Assembly: GCA_002928735.1 (NCBI GenBank)
Contig: PERL01000012.1
Coordinates: 1-64,000, forward strand
Source of the DNA: Hyphomicrobium sp.
GTDB lineage: Bacteria; Pseudomonadota; Alphaproteobacteria; Rhizobiales; Hyphomicrobiaceae
Direction: 5' to 3'
DNA length: 64,000 nucleotides
A model generated the notes under the pieces. That model did not search any database. It was not told where the DNA came from and saw only the letters and a program-made list of their open reading frames with translations. Both the position numbers and the translations under genes were made by a program. This document shows, piece by piece, positions 1 to 8,005 of this stretch. The stretch's first letter is position 1. Every line of letters begins with the position of its first letter.

Positions 1-129
1 AGCTACAAAGAAAACCACTTCGGGCCAAAGGCCCGGGGAGCAACGCGACCCGGCGCAAGCGGCGCCACGCCAAGCGCAGCTTGGCCACCAAGAGAGCGGA
101 GCGCCCTTCAGGCGCGTGAGCTATAAGAA
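1..129. other. Non-coding flank downstream of tRNA-Tyr with short hairpins
   Basis: No credible reading frame is visible. The stretch holds short GC-rich inverted repeats, for example cgggcc/ggcccg at 21-35 and gcgcc/ggcgc near 101-115. It lies at the 3' side of the minus-strand tRNA gene, so the hairpins may help end or process that transcript. No clear T-run follows any of them, so no specific terminator is assigned. Confidence 0.4.
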
Positions 130-214
130 TGGTGGAAGGGGCTGGATTCGAACCAGCGTAGGCGAAGCCAACGGATTTACAGTCCGTCCCCTTTAGCCAC
201 TCGGGCACCCTTCC
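130..214 (-). tRNA. tRNA-Tyr (anticodon GTA)
   Basis: The reverse complement begins GGAAGGGTGCCCGAGTGG and ends with the matching acceptor strand CCCTTCC, discriminator A and an encoded CCA. The anticodon loop reads CTGTAAA, giving GTA (tyrosine). The T-arm GGTTCGAATCC is intact. A long variable arm between anticodon stem and T-arm makes this a class II tRNA, as expected for bacterial tRNA-Tyr. Length with CCA is 85 nt. Confidence 0.96.
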
Positions 215-424
215 ATCCGGTTTGGGGCGAAGACAGGCGCGAAGTTGCGCCAGCACCCAAACGAAATCGCCCTGCGCGGCTTCGAGCGACAGGGCAAGCG
301 CGTCCTTATCCCGGCCAGGGCCGCCGATGTCAATTGGAAAAGCGCCCCGTTTCCGCTAGGGGAACGGGGAGCCGCCGGGGCCCGTTTCGCGCCCTCCGAC
401 GCGGCCGGAGACGCAGTCGACGCC

Positions 425-1294
425 ATGCCAGACGACCACAAGGGCAAGCCCCGCTTCAAACCCAAATCAGGCTTCAAAGGCGGCGGCGACAGGGGCGGCT
501 ATCGCGGCGGCTTCAAGGCCGGTGGCGGCCGGCCACACCGTCCCCAGCGGGCGCCCGAGCCCGTGGAAGACGATGGGATTGTCCGGCTGTTCGGCGTCCA
601 CCCGGTCGAAGCGGCGTTACGCAATCCCGATCGTGTGGTCCTACGCCTCAAGGCAACGGACAACGCCGCGAACCGCCTCGCCGAAGCCATCGCCGCCCGT
701 GGCCTCACGCCAGAGTCCGTCACACCGCGCGATCTCGACCGGCTGCTCGGACCCGACACCGTCCACCAGGGGCTGCTGCTCGAAACCGAACCGCTCCCCG
801 AACCCGAACTGGAAGATCTCGCCGAGGCCGCGGCCACCGGTGGTCCGTTGATCTTGCTCGATCAGGTCACCGACCCGCACAACGCCGGCGCCATCCTGCG
901 TTCAGCAGCCGCCTTCGGCGCTTCGGGCGTCATCACAACGCGCCGCCACAGCCCACCGCTCAACGGCACGCTAGCCAAATCCGCATCAGGCGCATTGGAA
1001 TTGGTCAAGATCGCGCAAGTGCAGAACTTGGCGCGCGCCATGAGCGACCTGCGCGATGCAGGCGTCACCATCCTCGGCCTCGATGGCACCGCCACAGCGG
1101 CCATCGAAGACGAACCCTTCACCGGCGCGGTCGCGATTGTGCTGGGGGCTGAAGGCAAAGGTCTGCGCCAGCTGACGGCGGACAGTTGCGATCGTCTGGT
1201 GAAGATCGCAACCGCCGACGATCTGCGCAGCCTCAATGTCTCGAACGCCGCCGCCGTCGCCCTTCATACCGCGCTGATCAAACGGCAGCGCTGA
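425..1294 (+). CDS. rlmB: 23S rRNA 2'-O-ribose methyltransferase, RlmB/TrmH family
   Basis: The product is a SPOUT methyltransferase that adds a 2'-O-methyl group to ribose in RNA, by family 23S rRNA G2251. From the ATG at 425 it is 289 aa. A basic, glycine-rich tail of about 40 residues precedes the substrate-binding domain (GVHPVEAAL). The C-terminal SPOUT domain has LDQVTDPHNAGAILRSA, IVLGAEGKGLRQL and SLNVSNAAAVALH, the three knot motifs of the family. The frame stays open upstream to a TTG at 245, but that part overlaps the tRNA promoter side and reads as low-complexity sequence, so 425 is preferred. The RlmB assignment rests on family resemblance, and another TrmH-family target is possible. 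Confidence 0.88.
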   Translation: MPDDHKGKPRFKPKSGFKGGGDRGGYRGGFKAGGGRPHRPQRAPEPVEDDGIVRLFGVHPVEAALRNPDRVVLRLKATDNAANRLAEAIAARGLTPESVTPRDLDRLLGPDTVHQGLLLETEPLPEPELEDLAEAAATGGPLILLDQVTDPHNAGAILRSAAAFGASGVITTRRHSPPLNGTLAKSASGALELVKIAQVQNLARAMSDLRDAGVTILGLDGTATAAIEDEPFTGAVAIVLGAEGKGLRQLTADSCDRLVKIATADDLRSLNVSNAAAVALHTALIKRQR

Positions 1295-1315
1295 CAGCCG
1301 GCCCAATTGACTGGC

Positions 1316-1861
1316 TTAATTGAAATGCCACGAGATGCCCGCGCGCACGACACCGACATCGAAATCGCCGCCGTTGTTCTCCGGCTCCAGCCAATACTGC
1401 AAGCCTTCGACGCGCGCGCTCCAATTCTGCGCGAACTTGTAGTCGAGGCCGGCACCGAGAACGAGACCGTCGGCATCAACCGACCCGCCGAGCGTCGAGA
1501 CATCCGACCAGGCGTAACCGAGCGTCCCGTAGAACAGAGCGTTCCCGAAAGCATAGCCGGCACGCGCGCGGATGCTGGCCAGATAATCCACGTCCAGCAC
1601 GCCGTCTTCCATCCACGACCCAGTGTAGTCACCTTCCACACCCAGAACGGTGCTGCCGATCTGATAATTGTAACCCAGATGCATGCCGAGCAGACCGCCG
1701 CCGACATCGAACCCAGCCGGCTCGTCATAGACTTCACCGTAGCCCGTGTGCGCACCCGCATAGAGACCGGTCCAGATGCCCGGATACTCTTGCGCAGACA
1801 GAGGGCTCGCCGCCATGAGCGCCGCGGCCAACACGACGGCGGAACGTGAGATAACTGTCAT
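1316..1861 (-). CDS. Outer-membrane beta-barrel protein (porin family)
   Basis: This 181-aa protein has a signal peptide (about residues 1-23, ending ASPLSAQ) followed by alternating aromatic and glycine-rich strands such as WTGLYAGAHTGYG, GVEGDYTGSW and RARAGYAFGNALFYGTLGYA. It ends with SWHFN, close to the aromatic C-terminus used for outer-membrane insertion. The pattern matches the small 8-stranded OmpA-like/Omp25-Omp31 barrels of alphaproteobacteria. A GGAG ribosome site precedes the ATG. It converges with rlmB, leaving about 20 bp between the stops. A specific pore or adhesin role cannot be read from sequence. Confidence 0.82.
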   Translation of the reverse strand: MTVISRSAVVLAAALMAASPLSAQEYPGIWTGLYAGAHTGYGEVYDEPAGFDVGGGLLGMHLGYNYQIGSTVLGVEGDYTGSWMEDGVLDVDYLASIRARAGYAFGNALFYGTLGYAWSDVSTLGGSVDADGLVLGAGLDYKFAQNWSARVEGLQYWLEPENNGGDFDVGVVRAGISWHFN

Positions 1862-1945
1862 GCAACGCTACTCCAACACCGAAACGGTCAAAACCTAGCC
1901 GTGACGGATTTCCGATTGGTATAAATCTCAACCCAATCAGACGAC

Positions 1946-1981
1946 GAAAAACGGGCGGGGTGATGGCTCACCTCGCCCGTT
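1946..1981 (-). terminator. Rho-independent terminator of the 2001-2321 gene
   Basis: On the minus strand a near-perfect stem AACGGGCGAGGTGA / TCACCCCGCCCGTT is followed directly by TTTTCG. It starts 20 bp after the stop codon of the small cysteine-rich protein. Confidence 0.85.
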
Positions 1982-2000
1982 GTTCTGTCGAAAACGTGGC

Positions 2001-2321
2001 TTATTCGCAGATGGTGTCGCGCCAGCAGGTCCAACGGCCACCACGGCAGACTTCCTCGCCATAGCGGTTCTCGAAGCAGCGCCGGCCGGTCCAGCCGCAT
2101 TCGCGCGGGCCCTTGTAGCAGACCTCTTCATCGTAGCGGTAATGACGGCGCTCACGCGCATTCGCCACCGCGCCAAGAACACCAAGGCCGATGATGCCGG
2201 CGGCAATACCGGCGGCAACGCGTCCGCCACGCCCCGCTTCAGCCGACGTCGTGCTCGCGGTCATCACGGCGCCGAACGCCAGCGTGACGGCCAAAAGCGA
2301 AGCCATGAGTTTCTTCATCAT
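2001..2321 (-). CDS. Small cysteine-rich secreted or inner-membrane-anchored protein
   Basis: From the first ATG of the MMKKLM start (2321) the protein has 106 aa. An AAGGGG ribosome site sits about 8 nt upstream, which decides against the longer frame. Residues 1-28 form a signal peptide ending ...AEA, followed by an alanine/glycine hydrophobic stretch (AAGIAAGIIGLGVLGAVA). The C-terminal half is charged with six cysteines in CYKGPRECGWTGRRC and EEVCRGGRWTCWRDTIC, likely disulfide-bonded in the periplasm. This glycine-helix-plus-cysteine-tail layout is common among small rhizobial proteins of unknown function. Confidence 0.75.
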   Translation of the reverse strand: MMKKLMASLLAVTLAFGAVMTASTTSAEAGRGGRVAAGIAAGIIGLGVLGAVANARERRHYRYDEEVCYKGPRECGWTGRRCFENRYGEEVCRGGRWTCWRDTICE

Positions 2322-2530
2322 ATGAATTCCCCTTATCATCGGCTGCAGGACGCAAAGCATCCGGCAGGTCTTTCATCGAATCTCGCGAACGGCATCGCCG
2401 CTCATGTCCGTGATCTAATCAAAGTCCACATGAATGCGGCATGAACGTGCTACCATTTCCGCAACCCCGTGACCTTTATTGGGCTCCGGGCGCCCATAAC
2501 GCCGTCAATCGGCACGCCACAACGCAACAA

Positions 2531-2549
2531 GGCCGGAAACGCTCCGGCC
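2531..2549 (-). terminator. Hairpin after the His/Tyr-rich protein gene
   Basis: The stem GGCCGGA / TCCGGCC with a 5-nt loop lies 45 bp past the stop of the gene at 2594. Only a short TTG follows on the minus strand, so termination is plausible but not strong. Confidence 0.4.
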
Positions 2550-2593
2550 CTGTCAATATTCCCTAAGTCGCTATTCCCTGAGGCGGGAAATTA

Positions 2594-2980
2594 CTACCAG
2601 TGGCCGATGTGGATGCGGCCATGATGACGGGCATGCCAAGCGCGATGATGGTAATGCCGCTTCGGGTAGCCCCACGCCCGGTAGTAGGGCGGGTGAGTAT
2701 AATGACGGCGGCGCTTGTTGCGCATCACGTGCGCCGGCTTCCAGTGGCCCGAGTTGTAATAAGGATAGTACCCGCGCGGCTCGTAGCGATAAGCATACGG
2801 GTCGAGCGTGCCGGCATACGACCGGACGAACACATGGTGATAGCGCGGCGTGTAGCCAAAGTGCACGACCGTGCGGTCGTGATGCCAACCGCGGCGATGG
2901 CCGGCCTCGGCCGGACCTGCCAACAGGCTGGTGAAAGCGGTCAACGTCGCAAGCAGAGCGACCAGAGCGAACTTACGCAT
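2594..2980 (-). CDS. Histidine/tyrosine-rich secreted protein
   Basis: The ATG at 2980 gives 128 aa and is preceded by GGGAGC; upstream codons in the same frame are not protein-like. Residues 1-26 are a signal peptide (MRKFALVALLATLTAF... ending PAEAG). The mature part is very rich in His, Tyr and Arg (RYHHVFVRSYAG, YPKRHYHHRAWHARHHGR) and has no cysteines. Such a composition suggests surface charge or metal binding in the periplasm, but no domain is recognised. It follows another small secreted protein on the same strand with its own terminator, so the two are probably separate transcripts. Confidence 0.68.
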   Translation of the reverse strand: MRKFALVALLATLTAFTSLLAGPAEAGHRRGWHHDRTVVHFGYTPRYHHVFVRSYAGTLDPYAYRYEPRGYYPYYNSGHWKPAHVMRNKRRRHYTHPPYYRAWGYPKRHYHHRAWHARHHGRIHIGHW

Positions 2981-3127
2981 AACGGGCTCCCAAGGTTGAG
3001 GAGTTCGATCCAACGTGCAGGCATATTCGACCAAAACCGATAAGATGGATTTAAGCAAACACCGCGATTTCGCATAGGAATTCAGCAACAAGCGTTTCGT
3101 TCCGGCACAAACGATAGCGCGCCCCGG

Positions 3128-3796
3128 CTACGATGGCGAGCCCGGCTCCACGTCGCTGGCCGCCCGGCCATAGTTTTTAAACTTTTCCAGCACCACGGAC
3201 ATTTCCGCCTCCGGCAACAATTGCGGCGGCCCCAGCACCAGCACCTTGAAATATTGCTCCGCCAAGATCTCCACCTCGTGCGCCAGTTCCAGCGCCGCCG
3301 AGAGCGTCGTCCCCATCGCCACCTGACCATGGTGCGCCATCAGGCACGCCTTGCGTTCCCTGAGGCCCTCCGCCACGTGAGCGGCCAACTCCGGCGTCCC
3401 GAACGTGGCATACGGCACTAGCGGGATGTCGCTCCCGCCCGCCACCGCCACCATGTAATGGAATGGCGGAATGCTCCGCCCCGCGCACGCGAGCACCGTG
3501 GCGTGCAGCGAATGGGTATGCACCAGGGCGTTGAGATCCGGCCGCGCCCGATAAGCCGCCAGATGAAAATGCCACTCCGTCGACGGCGCCCTCTGCCCCA
3601 CCGCAACCGACCCATCGCCGGCCACGTGCACAATATCGCCCGCCCCCATCGCGTCGTACGCCAACCCCGACGGCGTGATCAGCATCCCCGAACCAAACCG
3701 CGCCGAAATATTGCCCGACCGCCCCGGCGACAATCCGCTCGCGCTCATCGCCCGCGCCGTTGCAACGATCTCCTCCCGCAGCACAGCCTCGCTCAT
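3128..3796 (-). CDS. Class II aldolase, FucA-like, probable 5-(methylthio)ribulose-1-phosphate/5-deoxyribulose-1-phosphate aldolase
   Basis: This 222-aa protein is a zinc-dependent class II aldolase. It carries SGNISARF near residues 27-34, PSTEWHFH with Glu74, [10 protein letters not shown] with His93 and His95, and AHHGQVAMG with His155. These fall almost exactly where E. coli L-fuculose-phosphate aldolase has Glu73, His92, His94 and His155. The glutamate marks an aldolase rather than the dehydratase MtnB. The start ATG overlaps the mtnA stop (ATGA at 3793-3796), so the two are translationally coupled. With MtnP and MtnA it would cleave the ribulose phosphate into DHAP and methylthioacetaldehyde or acetaldehyde (the DHAP shunt). 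The exact substrate is inferred from context. Confidence 0.82.
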   Translation of the reverse strand: MSEAVLREEIVATARAMSASGLSPGRSGNISARFGSGMLITPSGLAYDAMGAGDIVHVAGDGSVAVGQRAPSTEWHFHLAAYRARPDLNALVHTHSLHATVLACAGRSIPPFHYMVAVAGGSDIPLVPYATFGTPELAAHVAEGLRERKACLMAHHGQVAMGTTLSAALELAHEVEILAEQYFKVLVLGPPQLLPEAEMSVVLEKFKNYGRAASDVEPGSPS

Positions 3797-4893
3797 GCCG
3801 CCACATCCCGTTCCGGATAGAGACCCAACAACCCCGCGCGTGACGCCGTGCAAATCCCCCGCTCTGTGATCAGCCCCGTCACCAGCCGCGCCGGCGTCAC
3901 ATCGAAAGCCGGGTTCGCAGCCACGCATCCCTCTGGCGCGATATCGAACAGATGCACAGTTCCATCAGCCGTCCGCCCCGACAGCCGCAACACTTCATCC
4001 CCCGACCGCTCCTCAATGGGGATGACAAAGCCATCCTCCAGCGTCCAATCGATTGTCGATTGCGGCAGCGCCACATAGAAAGGCACACCCGTATCCTTCG
4101 CCGCCAACGCCTTCAGATACGTCCCGATCTTATTCGCCACATCGCCCGACGCCGTCACGCGATCCGTGCCCACGATCACGAGATCCACCGCGCCCCGCTG
4201 CATCAAATGCCCGCCCGCGTTGTCCGCAATCAACGTATGCGGCACGCCATGCGATCCCAATTCAAACGCGGTCAGCGCCGCCCCCTGATTGCGCGGCCGT
4301 GTTTCGTCCACCCACACATGCAGCGCGAACCCCGCATCATGCGCGTGATACATTGGCGACGTCGCCGTCCCCCAATCGACGCACGCCAACCACCCCGCGT
4401 TGCAGTGGGTCAAAACGTTCACCGCCTCGCCCGGCTTTTTCCGCGCCGCAATCTCGCGAATGATCGAGAGCCCGTGTTCGCCGATGGCCTTGCACATCGC
4501 CACATCCTGATCCGCCAACAGGCCCGCGTGAGCAAACGCTGCATCAGCCCGCTTGCCCGGTTCAAGCGGAGCAAGGTGCCGCCGCATCTCCTCCAGCGCC
4601 CAGCGCAAATTCACCGCCGTCGGCCGCTGCTTGGCCAGAAACGTCACCGCCGCGTTCAAGGCCGCGTCCGACGCATCCGCCCGCATCGCGAGCGCCACAC
4701 CATAGGCCGCCGTCACCCCGATCAGCGGAGCGCCACGCACCTGCATGGTGAGAATGGCCCGCGCCGCCTCCTCCACCGTGGTCAGATGCACAATCTCGAA
4801 CCGGTGCGGCAGCTTCGTTTGATCGATGATCGCGACCCGCGCACCGCCATCCTCCGGCCAGATCGTCCGATAGGGCTTGCCGCCGATCTTCAT
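3793..4893 (-). CDS. mtnA: S-methyl-5-thioribose-1-phosphate isomerase
   Basis: MtnA opens the ring of 5-methylthioribose 1-phosphate to 5-methylthioribulose 1-phosphate, and also accepts 5-deoxyribose 1-phosphate. The 366-aa chain has the usual length and features: [15 protein letters not shown] near residue 51, [10 protein letters not shown] with the catalytic Cys164, and [18 protein letters not shown] with the catalytic Asp244. The start at 4893 has GGATGAGG just upstream and begins 4 bp after the stop of the zinc-ribbon gene. The frame continues upstream to 5061 but overlaps that gene. It lies in an apt - zinc ribbon - mtnA - aldolase operon. Confidence 0.95.
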   Translation of the reverse strand: MKIGGKPYRTIWPEDGGARVAIIDQTKLPHRFEIVHLTTVEEAARAILTMQVRGAPLIGVTAAYGVALAMRADASDAALNAAVTFLAKQRPTAVNLRWALEEMRRHLAPLEPGKRADAAFAHAGLLADQDVAMCKAIGEHGLSIIREIAARKKPGEAVNVLTHCNAGWLACVDWGTATSPMYHAHDAGFALHVWVDETRPRNQGAALTAFELGSHGVPHTLIADNAGGHLMQRGAVDLVIVGTDRVTASGDVANKIGTYLKALAAKDTGVPFYVALPQSTIDWTLEDGFVIPIEERSGDEVLRLSGRTADGTVHLFDIAPEGCVAANPAFDVTPARLVTGLITERGICTASRAGLLGLYPERDVAA

Positions 4894-4897
4894 CGCC

Positions 4898-5137
4898 TCA
4901 TCCTTCCGAACCCGGCACCCGCGCGCCCAGCGGCACCGCCAGCATCTGTTCGAGCCCGCACGCCGCGCACACCAAGCGGTACCACTCCGCATGCGGCCGC
5001 GCCGAATGATCGCTGATGCCAAGCCCAGCCGCTCCACATAGCGGACAGGCCGGCGCCACATCGGGATTGACCCGCCACGCCATGATCGCAGCCAGCGCCT
5101 CGCCCATGGTCTCGGCCGTGATCGCCGCGCCAGCCAT
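4898..5137 (-). CDS. Small zinc-ribbon protein of unknown function in the salvage operon
   Basis: This 79-aa protein has two CxxC knuckles, CPLCGAAG and CAACGLEQ, about 24 residues apart, so it very probably binds one zinc ion as a zinc ribbon. The N-terminal 30 residues look helical. It starts 2 bp after the apt stop with TTGAGG as ribosome site, and ends 4 bp before mtnA. The tight packing makes it an obligate member of the operon. It may be a metal donor, an RNA- or protein-binding accessory or a regulator. No named family is recognised. Confidence 0.8.
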   Translation of the reverse strand: MAGAAITAETMGEALAAIMAWRVNPDVAPACPLCGAAGLGISDHSARPHAEWYRLVCAACGLEQMLAVPLGARVPGSEG

Positions 5138-5139
5138 CC

Positions 5140-5670
5140 TCAATGCCCGTCGAACGCCATCAGGCAGTGGCTCTCGATGCCCGCTTCACGCAGCACCTTC
5201 ACCCCGCCCAGTTCCGGCAGATCGATCACGAACGCCGCGCCTACGATCGTCCCCTTCACGTGACGGATCAACTTCGACGCCGCAATAGCCGTTCCCCCCG
5301 TCGCAATCAGATCGTCGACGATCAGCACGCGCTCACCCTCCTTGATCGCATCCTCATGCATCTCGATCCGGTCGGTGCCATATTCGAGCGCATACTCCTG
5401 CCCGATTGTTTTCCACGGCAGCTTGCCCTTCTTGCGGATGGGCACAAACCCGCATCCCAGCCGGTCCGCCACCGCACCGCCGAGAATGAACCCGCGCGCC
5501 TCGATGCCCGCCACCGCATCGACGGGTACCGTACGAAACGGCTCGCACAGCTGCGCTATCGCGGCTTTGAACCCCTGCGCGTCGCCGAGCAGCGTGGTGA
5601 CATCCCGGAACATGATCCCAGGCTTTGGGTAATCCGGTATTGTCCGGATCAAGGTCTTCAGGTCGCTCAA
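5140..5670 (-). CDS. apt: Adenine phosphoribosyltransferase
   Basis: Apt converts adenine and PRPP to AMP. The family signature [15 protein letters not shown], the PRPP-binding loop, is present, together with [10 protein letters not shown] and KKGKLPWKT. The start is assigned to a TTG at 5670 because GGGGAGG lies 7 nt upstream and the protein then begins [18 protein letters not shown], as in other Apt proteins (176 aa). The upstream extension to 5709 is unlikely. It leads the minus-strand unit apt - zinc ribbon - mtnA - aldolase and would recover the adenine released by MtnP. Confidence 0.94.
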   Translation of the reverse strand: MSDLKTLIRTIPDYPKPGIMFRDVTTLLGDAQGFKAAIAQLCEPFRTVPVDAVAGIEARGFILGGAVADRLGCGFVPIRKKGKLPWKTIGQEYALEYGTDRIEMHEDAIKEGERVLIVDDLIATGGTAIAASKLIRHVKGTIVGAAFVIDLPELGGVKVLREAGIESHCLMAFDGH

Positions 5671-5790
5671 CAGACACCTCCCCGCCAAATTCACGGCGCA
5701 AACTACCAATATCGAACGTCAATCGAAAGCTACGCCGCTAGACTTGGCGAAAATTGATTCGCCGGCTGTGTCCGGCCCCCACGAGGCCCA

Positions 5791-6201
5791 ATGAGGATGG
5801 ATGCGATGTCTATACCGCTGACCGCCGACGGCGATATGGAAGACCTGCCCCGCACGCTCCGCCGCGAAAAAGAGGCTCGCGCCCGGGAAGCCCGTGAGCG
5901 CGAAGCCCGCGACCGGGACGCCCAGCCCTCCGGCCTGTCCGCCCACCAGCCCGAACCGGCGCCCTATGCGTCCGCCGCCACCTATGCGGGCTACCCGGCC
6001 GACGAAGCCTACCCCGCCGCGGTCCGCTCCATCGATGTGCCGTTCTTTCGCCTGATGTTGTTTTTCATCAAAGCAGTGTTCGCCGCCATTCCGGCGATCA
6101 TCATTCTGGGCGTTCTGCTCTGGCTCGGCGGTCAGGCTCTCGAAGCCGCCTTCCCCGAACTCCTGAAGGCGAAGATCCTCATCACCTTCCCCAATAGCTG
6201 A
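5791..6201 (+). CDS. Hypothetical single-pass membrane protein
   Basis: The 136-aa product has a charged N-terminal half (residues 20-45, rich in Arg/Glu/Ala, likely helical), a Pro/Ala/Tyr linker and one hydrophobic segment near residues 88-112 (LMLFFIKAVFAAIPAIIILG). It is divergent from apt and 16 bp upstream of the beta-lactamase-like gene on the same strand. Two further in-frame ATGs at 5797 and 5806 are possible starts; the first has ACGAGG upstream. No known domain is recognised. Confidence 0.65.
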   Translation: MRMDAMSIPLTADGDMEDLPRTLRREKEARAREAREREARDRDAQPSGLSAHQPEPAPYASAATYAGYPADEAYPAAVRSIDVPFFRLMLFFIKAVFAAIPAIIILGVLLWLGGQALEAAFPELLKAKILITFPNS

Positions 6202-6217
6202 ACGCGACGGCTGCCCG

Positions 6218-7039
6218 ATGTCGCCTCCCGTCCGACTAGACCGCCGCTCGATGCTCACGGGAGCCATGGCCGTTACCGCTGCGTGTGCATTGCCCCCCGC
6301 TGACGCGTCTGAAGCCGCGGCATCCGATTTCGAGGCCGAGTTTCTACAGCGCGGCGTAATGGGGACGTTTGTCCGCCTCGAGATCGCTACCGACCGCGTC
6401 ACGCTCATCAATGAGGCCCGCGCCCAGAAGCGCTATGTCCCCGCCTCGACATTCAAGATCGCCAACAGCCTCATCGCCATTGAGACCGGCGCGGTCAAAG
6501 GACCCGGCGACGTCTTCTCATGGAACGGCCAGCCCGCCCTCATGAAGGATTGGGAACGCGATATGACGCTCGCCGACGCGATCCGCGTCTCCAACGTCCC
6601 GGTCTACCAGGAGATCGCCCGCAGCGTCGGGTTAAAAGCCTACGAGGACTGGCTCGACCGGCTCGGCTACGGCAACGCCAATCCCGGTTCGGCCGTCGAT
6701 CGCTTCTGGCTCGACGGCCCATTGACGATCAGCGCGATCGAACAAACGAGCTTCCTCGCCGCGCTTGCTTTGCAAGAATTGCCCATGTCGAAGGCGGCCC
6801 AAGCGGCCGTGAAAGGCATGCTCCATCGGGAAACCCGCGGCAGCCGCAGCCTTTATGCAAAAACGGGCTGGCTGACCGCAGCCACACCTCAAATCGGTTG
6901 GTGGGTCGGCTGGGTCGAGGGCGACGGCCGCATCGACACATTCGCCCTCAACATCGATGTGGCCTCTGATTCCGACCTGCCAAAGCGCCAAGAAATCGGC
7001 TTGGCTATCCTATCCCGAATGGGCCTCTACGGCGCCTAG
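6218..7039 (+). CDS. Class D (OXA-type) beta-lactamase
   Basis: The 273-aa protein has all class D motifs: PASTFK with Ser77 and Lys80, SNV at 125-127, YGN at 151-153, FWLDGPLTISA around 163-173 and KTG at 215-217. The N-terminus holds DRRSMLTGAMAVTAACALPPADA, a twin-arginine-like signal, so the enzyme is likely exported folded to the periplasm. All catalytic motifs are intact, so hydrolysis of penicillin-type beta-lactams is plausible, but substrate range cannot be predicted. It follows the membrane protein gene at 5791 by 16 bp and its stop is 2 bp from the mtnP stop on the other strand. No mobile element flanks it, which points to a resident chromosomal gene. Confidence 0.92.
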   Translation: MSPPVRLDRRSMLTGAMAVTAACALPPADASEAAASDFEAEFLQRGVMGTFVRLEIATDRVTLINEARAQKRYVPASTFKIANSLIAIETGAVKGPGDVFSWNGQPALMKDWERDMTLADAIRVSNVPVYQEIARSVGLKAYEDWLDRLGYGNANPGSAVDRFWLDGPLTISAIEQTSFLAALALQELPMSKAAQAAVKGMLHRETRGSRSLYAKTGWLTAATPQIGWWVGWVEGDGRIDTFALNIDVASDSDLPKRQEIGLAILSRMGLYGA

Positions 7040-7041
7040 CC

Positions 7042-7917
7042 TCACGCCTTCAACACCCGCCCCGCCACCGCATCGAGCCGCGCCAGCAAGGCCGCATCGC
7101 GCGCCTCCGGCGCCGTGATGAGAGCAACGTCCAGCGCCCGGTCCGACCCGATCGGACACGCCGGATGTTCGCGTGGGAAATCGCGCGCGAGCCGCGTGAC
7201 CAGCCGCTGCGCCTTTTCCGTGTTCGCATGCATGACAGCGATGATGGAGGCGACATCCACGGCGGCATGATCGTCATGCCAGCAGTCGTAATCCGTCACC
7301 ATCGCGACCGTCGCGTAACAGATCTCCGCTTCGCGTGCGAGCTTCGCCTCCGGCATGTTCGTCATGCCGATCACATCGCAACCCCAGCTCCGGTAGAGGT
7401 TCGATTCCGCCCGCGTCGAAAACTGCGGGCCTTCCATGACGAGATACGTCCCGCCCCGCGTGTGCGCGATACCCTCTGCTGTGGCGGCCGCCTGCAACGC
7501 ATCGGCGAGCAAGGGGCTGACTGGATCGGCCACCGACACATGCGCCACGAGCCCCGGCCCGAAGAAAGATTTCTCCCGCGCAAACGTCCGGTCGATGAAT
7601 TGGTCCACCAGCACAAAATGACCCGGCGCGTACTCTTCCTTCAACGACCCGCATGCCGACACCGAGACGAGATCGGTCACACCGGCCCGCTTCATCGCAT
7701 CGATGTTTGCCCGGTAATTGATGGCCGACGGCGGCACTTTATGTCCCCGCCCGTGCCGCGGCAGAAACCGCACCGGCAGCCCGTCCATTTCGGCAAACAG
7801 AATGTCGTCCGACGGTTTTCCGAACGGGCTCTCCACCCGCTCCCAGCGCGCGTTGGACAGCCCCGGCAGATTGTAAAACCCGCTGCCGCCGACAATTCCC
7901 AGAACCGATGCCGTCAC
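7042..7917 (-). CDS. mtnP: S-methyl-5'-thioadenosine phosphorylase
   Basis: MtnP phosphorolyses methylthioadenosine (and 5'-deoxyadenosine) to adenine and the 5-substituted ribose 1-phosphate. The 291-aa product has the phosphate loop GIVGGSGFY, RHGRGHKVPPSAINYRAN, VMEGPQFSTRAESNLYR and GMTNMPEAKLAREAEICY, typical of the family. The start is a GTG at 7917 with GAGGAGA upstream. It lies just after the petC terminator and is separated from apt-mtnA by two opposite-strand genes, so it probably has its own promoter within 7918-8005. It supplies the substrate for MtnA and adenine for Apt. Confidence 0.94.
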   Translation of the reverse strand: MTASVLGIVGGSGFYNLPGLSNARWERVESPFGKPSDDILFAEMDGLPVRFLPRHGRGHKVPPSAINYRANIDAMKRAGVTDLVSVSACGSLKEEYAPGHFVLVDQFIDRTFAREKSFFGPGLVAHVSVADPVSPLLADALQAAATAEGIAHTRGGTYLVMEGPQFSTRAESNLYRSWGCDVIGMTNMPEAKLAREAEICYATVAMVTDYDCWHDDHAAVDVASIIAVMHANTEKAQRLVTRLARDFPREHPACPIGSDRALDVALITAPEARDAALLARLDAVAGRVLKA

Positions 7918-7951
7918 GGCTGTCTCCTCGTGTTCGTTGTCCGCAAACGAA

Positions 7952-7982
7952 AGCGGGCGCGGATACCAGCTCCGCGCCCGCT
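7952..7982 (-). terminator. Rho-independent terminator of the bc1 operon
   Basis: A perfect 11-bp stem AGCGGGCGCGG / CCGCGCCCGCT with a 9-nt loop lies 23 bp past the cytochrome c1 stop codon on the minus strand and is followed by TTCGTTTG. It separates petABC from mtnP. Confidence 0.85.
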
Positions 7983-8005
7983 CCCCATCGTTAATCGCTA
8001 TAGCA

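Noticed and set aside
3128-3796. MtnB (methylthioribulose-1-phosphate dehydratase) reading of the class II aldolase
   Set aside because: The protein carries the catalytic Glu and His pattern of FucA-type aldolases and no mtnC/mtnD neighbours; an aldolase role fits better, though not proven.
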